This document shows positions 61,764 through 64,000 of a DNA stretch of 64,000 nucleotides, piece by piece. The DNA comes from [Clostridium] symbiosum ATCC 14940 (GTDB taxonomy: Bacteria; Bacillota; Clostridia; Lachnospirales; Lachnospiraceae), in NCBI RefSeq assembly GCF_000466485.1, contig NZ_KE992850.1, positions 1 to 64,000 on the forward strand, in the 5' to 3' direction. The translations under genes were made by a program, and so were the position numbers. The notes under the pieces are model-generated. The model made no database searches and was not told where the DNA came from. It worked only from the letters and a program-made list of their open reading frames with translations. Position 1 is the first letter of the stretch; each line of letters begins with the position of its first letter.

Positions 61764-62274
61764 GATTCTTGTCTCTCCTTTGCTCCCACGCCTTCAGCTT
61801 ACGGTATATAAAAAGAAAGAAACGGTAAACAATCAGGGTGGTTACGGTTGTAAATATGATTTCCGGAATCATGATTTTAATAAAGTAATGGCCGAAATTC
61901 AGCCTGTTTCTGATCAGGAAACGGAATATATAAATATACATATTGTATGCCAGATCATTGACGATGCTCAGCACAAGAGGCAGTGTAATATAGTCCTCAT
62001 AATAGTACTTTGTGCAGATTCCGTTCAGGTATCCCATATTGATGTAAAACAGGGTATAAAAGCCAAAAGGACCGCTGTAAAAAAGATCCATGAAAAGCCC
62101 GGCTATCAGGCCGTAAAACATGCCGGACTCCTTGCCCTCAATGAACCCGCATATAAATACGGAAATGAGAAGAAGGTTCGGCGCCGAAGACAGAAAGGCG
62201 ATCTGAGGAAACACACATATCTGGATCGTAAATGCCAGGATCAGAAGTATAATATTAATCAGTACTTTGCGCAT
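61756..62274 (-). CDS. mreD: MreD, rod-shape membrane protein
   Basis: 172 residues, five or six hydrophobic segments, with FICGFIEGKESGMFYGLIAGLFMDLFYSGPFG typical of MreD. Links the MreBCD complex to PBP2. Overlaps mreC by 20 bases and PBP2 by 8. Confidence 0.9.
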   Translation of the reverse strand: MRKVLINIILLILAFTIQICVFPQIAFLSSAPNLLLISVFICGFIEGKESGMFYGLIAGLFMDLFYSGPFGFYTLFYINMGYLNGICTKYYYEDYITLPLVLSIVNDLAYNMYIYIFRFLIRNRLNFGHYFIKIMIPEIIFTTVTTLIVYRFFLFIYRKLKAWEQRRDKNLV

Positions 62275-63103
62275 CTTCTTCTCCCCCGTTTTTCAGCTGG
62301 GTGATAACCAGTACTTCCTGCAGGTTGTCAAATTCCGCTACAGGAATGATGAAACCTGATTTCGTAACATTGTTGGCATCGGTGGACAAATCGGCGGCAT
62401 AGCCAATCAAAAGACCGGGAAGAAAGATATCACTGATATTGGATGTGATAATCTTGTCGCCGTTCTGGATGTCATAGTCCTTTTTGATGTGATCAAGGCC
62501 GAGACGTCCTTCCTGATACAAGGTCAGATTACCGGATACGTTGCAGGTATCCCCGGAACGCATGGACATTCCGCTGACATTGCTGTCGTCGTCGATAATG
62601 GCCCTGACCGTGGCGTAATTCGCCCCCACATCGGTGACAATTCCCACCAGTCCGCCGCCGGCCATGACATTCATATTAACTTTGATTCCATCGGCCGAGC
62701 CTTTGTCAATCCGGAAAATCTGGAACCAGTTGCCGGAGTCTTTGGCGATAACGCGGGCCGCCACCTTCTCATACTGCATATAGTCCTGATCAAGCTGGTA
62801 AAGCTCCCTTAAGCGTTCCAGCTCAAACTGTTCTGCCTGAAGCCGGTTATTCTCCTCAGTCAGCTGATCAATACGCTGCGTGAGCCTTGCATTCTCCGCC
62901 TGCGCCTCCTTCAGGGAGGAATAGTCCCTGATATTGTTGTAAAGGCTTGTACCAACGGTATTCATACCCGACTGGAGCGGTACAAGGAAGTATCCGACAC
63001 CGGTACGCAGCGGCGTAAGAAAGCTGCTGTTGATGGATGTTACGGCAATCAGCAGGACACAGAAAACAGACAGCCCTGCCAGGATATATTTGCTGTTCTT
63101 CAT
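62255..63103 (-). CDS. mreC: MreC, rod-shape determining protein
   Basis: 282 residues. Membrane helix (~7-26), a coiled coil (~62-105; LKEAQAENARLTQRIDQLTE), and a two-barrel outer domain with VAARVIAKDSGNWFQIFRID and GVGANYATVRAI-type segments. Two bases after the radC stop. mreB is not between them, unlike in many relatives. Confidence 0.94.
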   Translation of the reverse strand: MKNSKYILAGLSVFCVLLIAVTSINSSFLTPLRTGVGYFLVPLQSGMNTVGTSLYNNIRDYSSLKEAQAENARLTQRIDQLTEENNRLQAEQFELERLRELYQLDQDYMQYEKVAARVIAKDSGNWFQIFRIDKGSADGIKVNMNVMAGGGLVGIVTDVGANYATVRAIIDDDSNVSGMSMRSGDTCNVSGNLTLYQEGRLGLDHIKKDYDIQNGDKIITSNISDIFLPGLLIGYAADLSTDANNVTKSGFIIPVAEFDNLQEVLVITQLKNGGEEDAQSTD

Positions 63104-63105
63104 AG

Positions 63106-63798
63106 CTATATAATTCCCCGTTCTTTAAAACTGAAATAAGAATTATCCCCGATAATAATATGATCCAGTAGCCGGATACCAAGAAGAGCCCCCGCTTCTT
63201 TTACCTGAACAGTCAGCTTTTTGTCTTCACTGCTGGGGGAAGGGTCTCCGCTGGGATGGTTGTGGACCAGGATAATATGGACTGCGTGATAGCGCAGCGC
63301 CTCGATAAACATCTCTCTGGGAGAGGCAACCGACATATTGACGGTTCCCCGGAAAATCAGAGAATCCTTAATCAGTACATTTTTCGTATTCAGCATCATT
63401 AGATGCAGTTCTTCCTGCTCCATATGGCGCATATCCTGCATATAGAAGCCGGAAATAACGGCCGGTTCGTTGAAAACCACCGCCTCTTCCGTGACCAGTG
63501 TTCTCCAGATACGCCGGGATAATTCACCGATACACAGTAATTCAATTCCTTTTACCTTGCCAATCCCCCTGACTGCCATCAGTTCTGGCAGGGAAAGATG
63601 AAGAAGTCCCAGAATCCCTGCGGGATAGCTGAGTTCCAGAATTTGTTTTGAAAGCTCCAGAGAACTTTCACCTCTTGCGCCGGTTCTTAAAATAACCGAC
63701 AAAAGCTCGGCATCCGTCAGGCTCTCCGGCCCCGATGCCAGACATTTTTCATAAGGTCTGTCCGAATAGGGCAGTTCTTTCATCGTACGTCTTTTCAC
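63106..63798 (-). CDS. radC: RadC family protein
   Basis: 230 residues. UPF0758 N-terminus (RPYEKCLASGPESLTDAELL, helix-hairpin-helix GIGKVKGIEL) and an MPN+/JAMM domain with LVHNHPSGDPSPSSEDKKL metal ligands. The biological role is unsettled despite the historical DNA repair name. It starts the shape cluster in this window. Confidence 0.93.
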   Translation of the reverse strand: MKRRTMKELPYSDRPYEKCLASGPESLTDAELLSVILRTGARGESSLELSKQILELSYPAGILGLLHLSLPELMAVRGIGKVKGIELLCIGELSRRIWRTLVTEEAVVFNEPAVISGFYMQDMRHMEQEELHLMMLNTKNVLIKDSLIFRGTVNMSVASPREMFIEALRYHAVHIILVHNHPSGDPSPSSEDKKLTVQVKEAGALLGIRLLDHIIIGDNSYFSFKERGII

Positions 63799-63846
63799 TA
63801 CTCCTCCTCACCGTGCCTCTCCAAGTACAGTGTAAGGATATGGAAC

Positions 63847-63877
63847 GATAATCCGCACGCTCCGCGCACAGGCCACC
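63847..63877 (-). repeat. REP-like palindrome, copy 6
   Basis: Minus-strand reading: GGTGGCCTGTGCGC-GGA-GCGTGCGGATTATC, flanked by TTCATTGATGGC as in copies 1 and 5. Lies between the radC start and the last, incomplete gene. Confidence 0.7.
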
Positions 63878-63922
63878 GCCATCAATGAAACAGTTTGCTT
63901 TCAGCCGCGCGCTGTCTCAGCT

Positions 63923-64000
63923 TCAGACCAGACGATATGTAATGACTGCAATAATCACTCCGACAATACTCGCCATCGTGATTCTGATTGTAAGACCGAA
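63923..64000 (-). CDS. 3' end of a small membrane protein, probably DUF4321
   Basis: The last 25 codons before the stop read a hydrophobic stretch (ITMASIVGVIIAVITYRLV). The gene runs out of the window, so the start is unseen. The pattern and position upstream of radC fit the short DUF4321 proteins of Clostridia; this is an inference from a fragment. Confidence 0.45.
   Translation of the reverse strand, partial: FGLTIRITMASIVGVIIAVITYRLV

Overview
The window looks like a chromosomal segment of a Lachnospiraceae / Clostridium cluster XIVa type Firmicute. The evidence is the gene order TIGR03960 radical SAM - DUF2344 - RNase G - rplU - prp - rpmA - obgE - yhbY - nadD - yqeK - rsfS, an L27 with the Prp-cleaved N-terminal extension, a lexA/yneA-type divergent pair, and the radC-mreCD-PBP2-minCDE-rodA-mgsA shape cluster. 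Strong AGGAGG-type ribosome binding sites and several consensus sigma-A promoters agree with this. No rRNA, tRNA, CRISPR array, intact insertion sequence or prophage was found.

Layout. 0.1-5.4 kb (+): pepT, an AraC-GNAT fusion regulator overlapping a HelD-type helicase, and two small AT-richer genes. 5.7-7.2 kb (-): a regulator with two GntR-type helix-turn-helix domains. 7.4-12.9 kb (+): an XRE regulator coupled to a membrane HExxH protein, then a TetR-controlled ABC exporter with a perfect palindromic operator on its promoter. 13.0-18.0 kb: a decaying accessory zone with a frameshifted receiver domain, a broken CHASE-GGDEF gene, a truncated ferredoxin protein, a HAD hydrolase cut by one amber codon, and small intact genes (YciI-like, GNAT, TfoX-C). 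18.3-29.4 kb (+): the conserved translation/ribosome-assembly cluster, a MATE exporter and a DUF554 membrane protein. 29.6-30.7 kb: lexA and a LysM yneA-like gene, divergent across five LexA-box-like sites. 31.0-36.4 kb (+): dcd, then a two-component system with its own ABC exporter. 36.5-38.4 kb (+): an RtcB-PrfH pair, a known type of ribosome-repair module, preceded by a promoter, a 12-codon leader ORF and an intrinsic terminator.

From 38.6 kb to the end nearly everything is on the minus strand: a XerS/XerC-like recombinase with a TtcA-like thiolase, an AraC-GyrI regulator, a truncated DUF4317 gene, an NlpC/P60 hydrolase, a cytidylate-kinase-like protein, L-serine dehydratase (sdaAB/sdaAA), rluD, lspA, aroB, ylmH, sepF, yggS, an HlyD-like protein, an orphan P-loop protein, a DacF-like carboxypeptidase, mgsA, rodA, minE, minD, minC, a 961-residue PBP2, mreD, mreC, radC and the 3' end of one more small membrane protein. 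The global strand switch falls beside the Xer recombinase.

Two families of intergenic palindromic repeats run through the window. One is a roughly 31-bp REP-like hairpin (six copies). The other is an approximately 90-200 bp MITE-like element with GTTACTGTTCAC-type ends and an internal stem whose bases covary around a constant loop. The most interesting candidate system is the RtcB-PrfH operon with its possible leader-peptide/terminator control. The repeat families, the catalytic-Asp-less MgsA and the PBP2 insertion are also worth a closer look.
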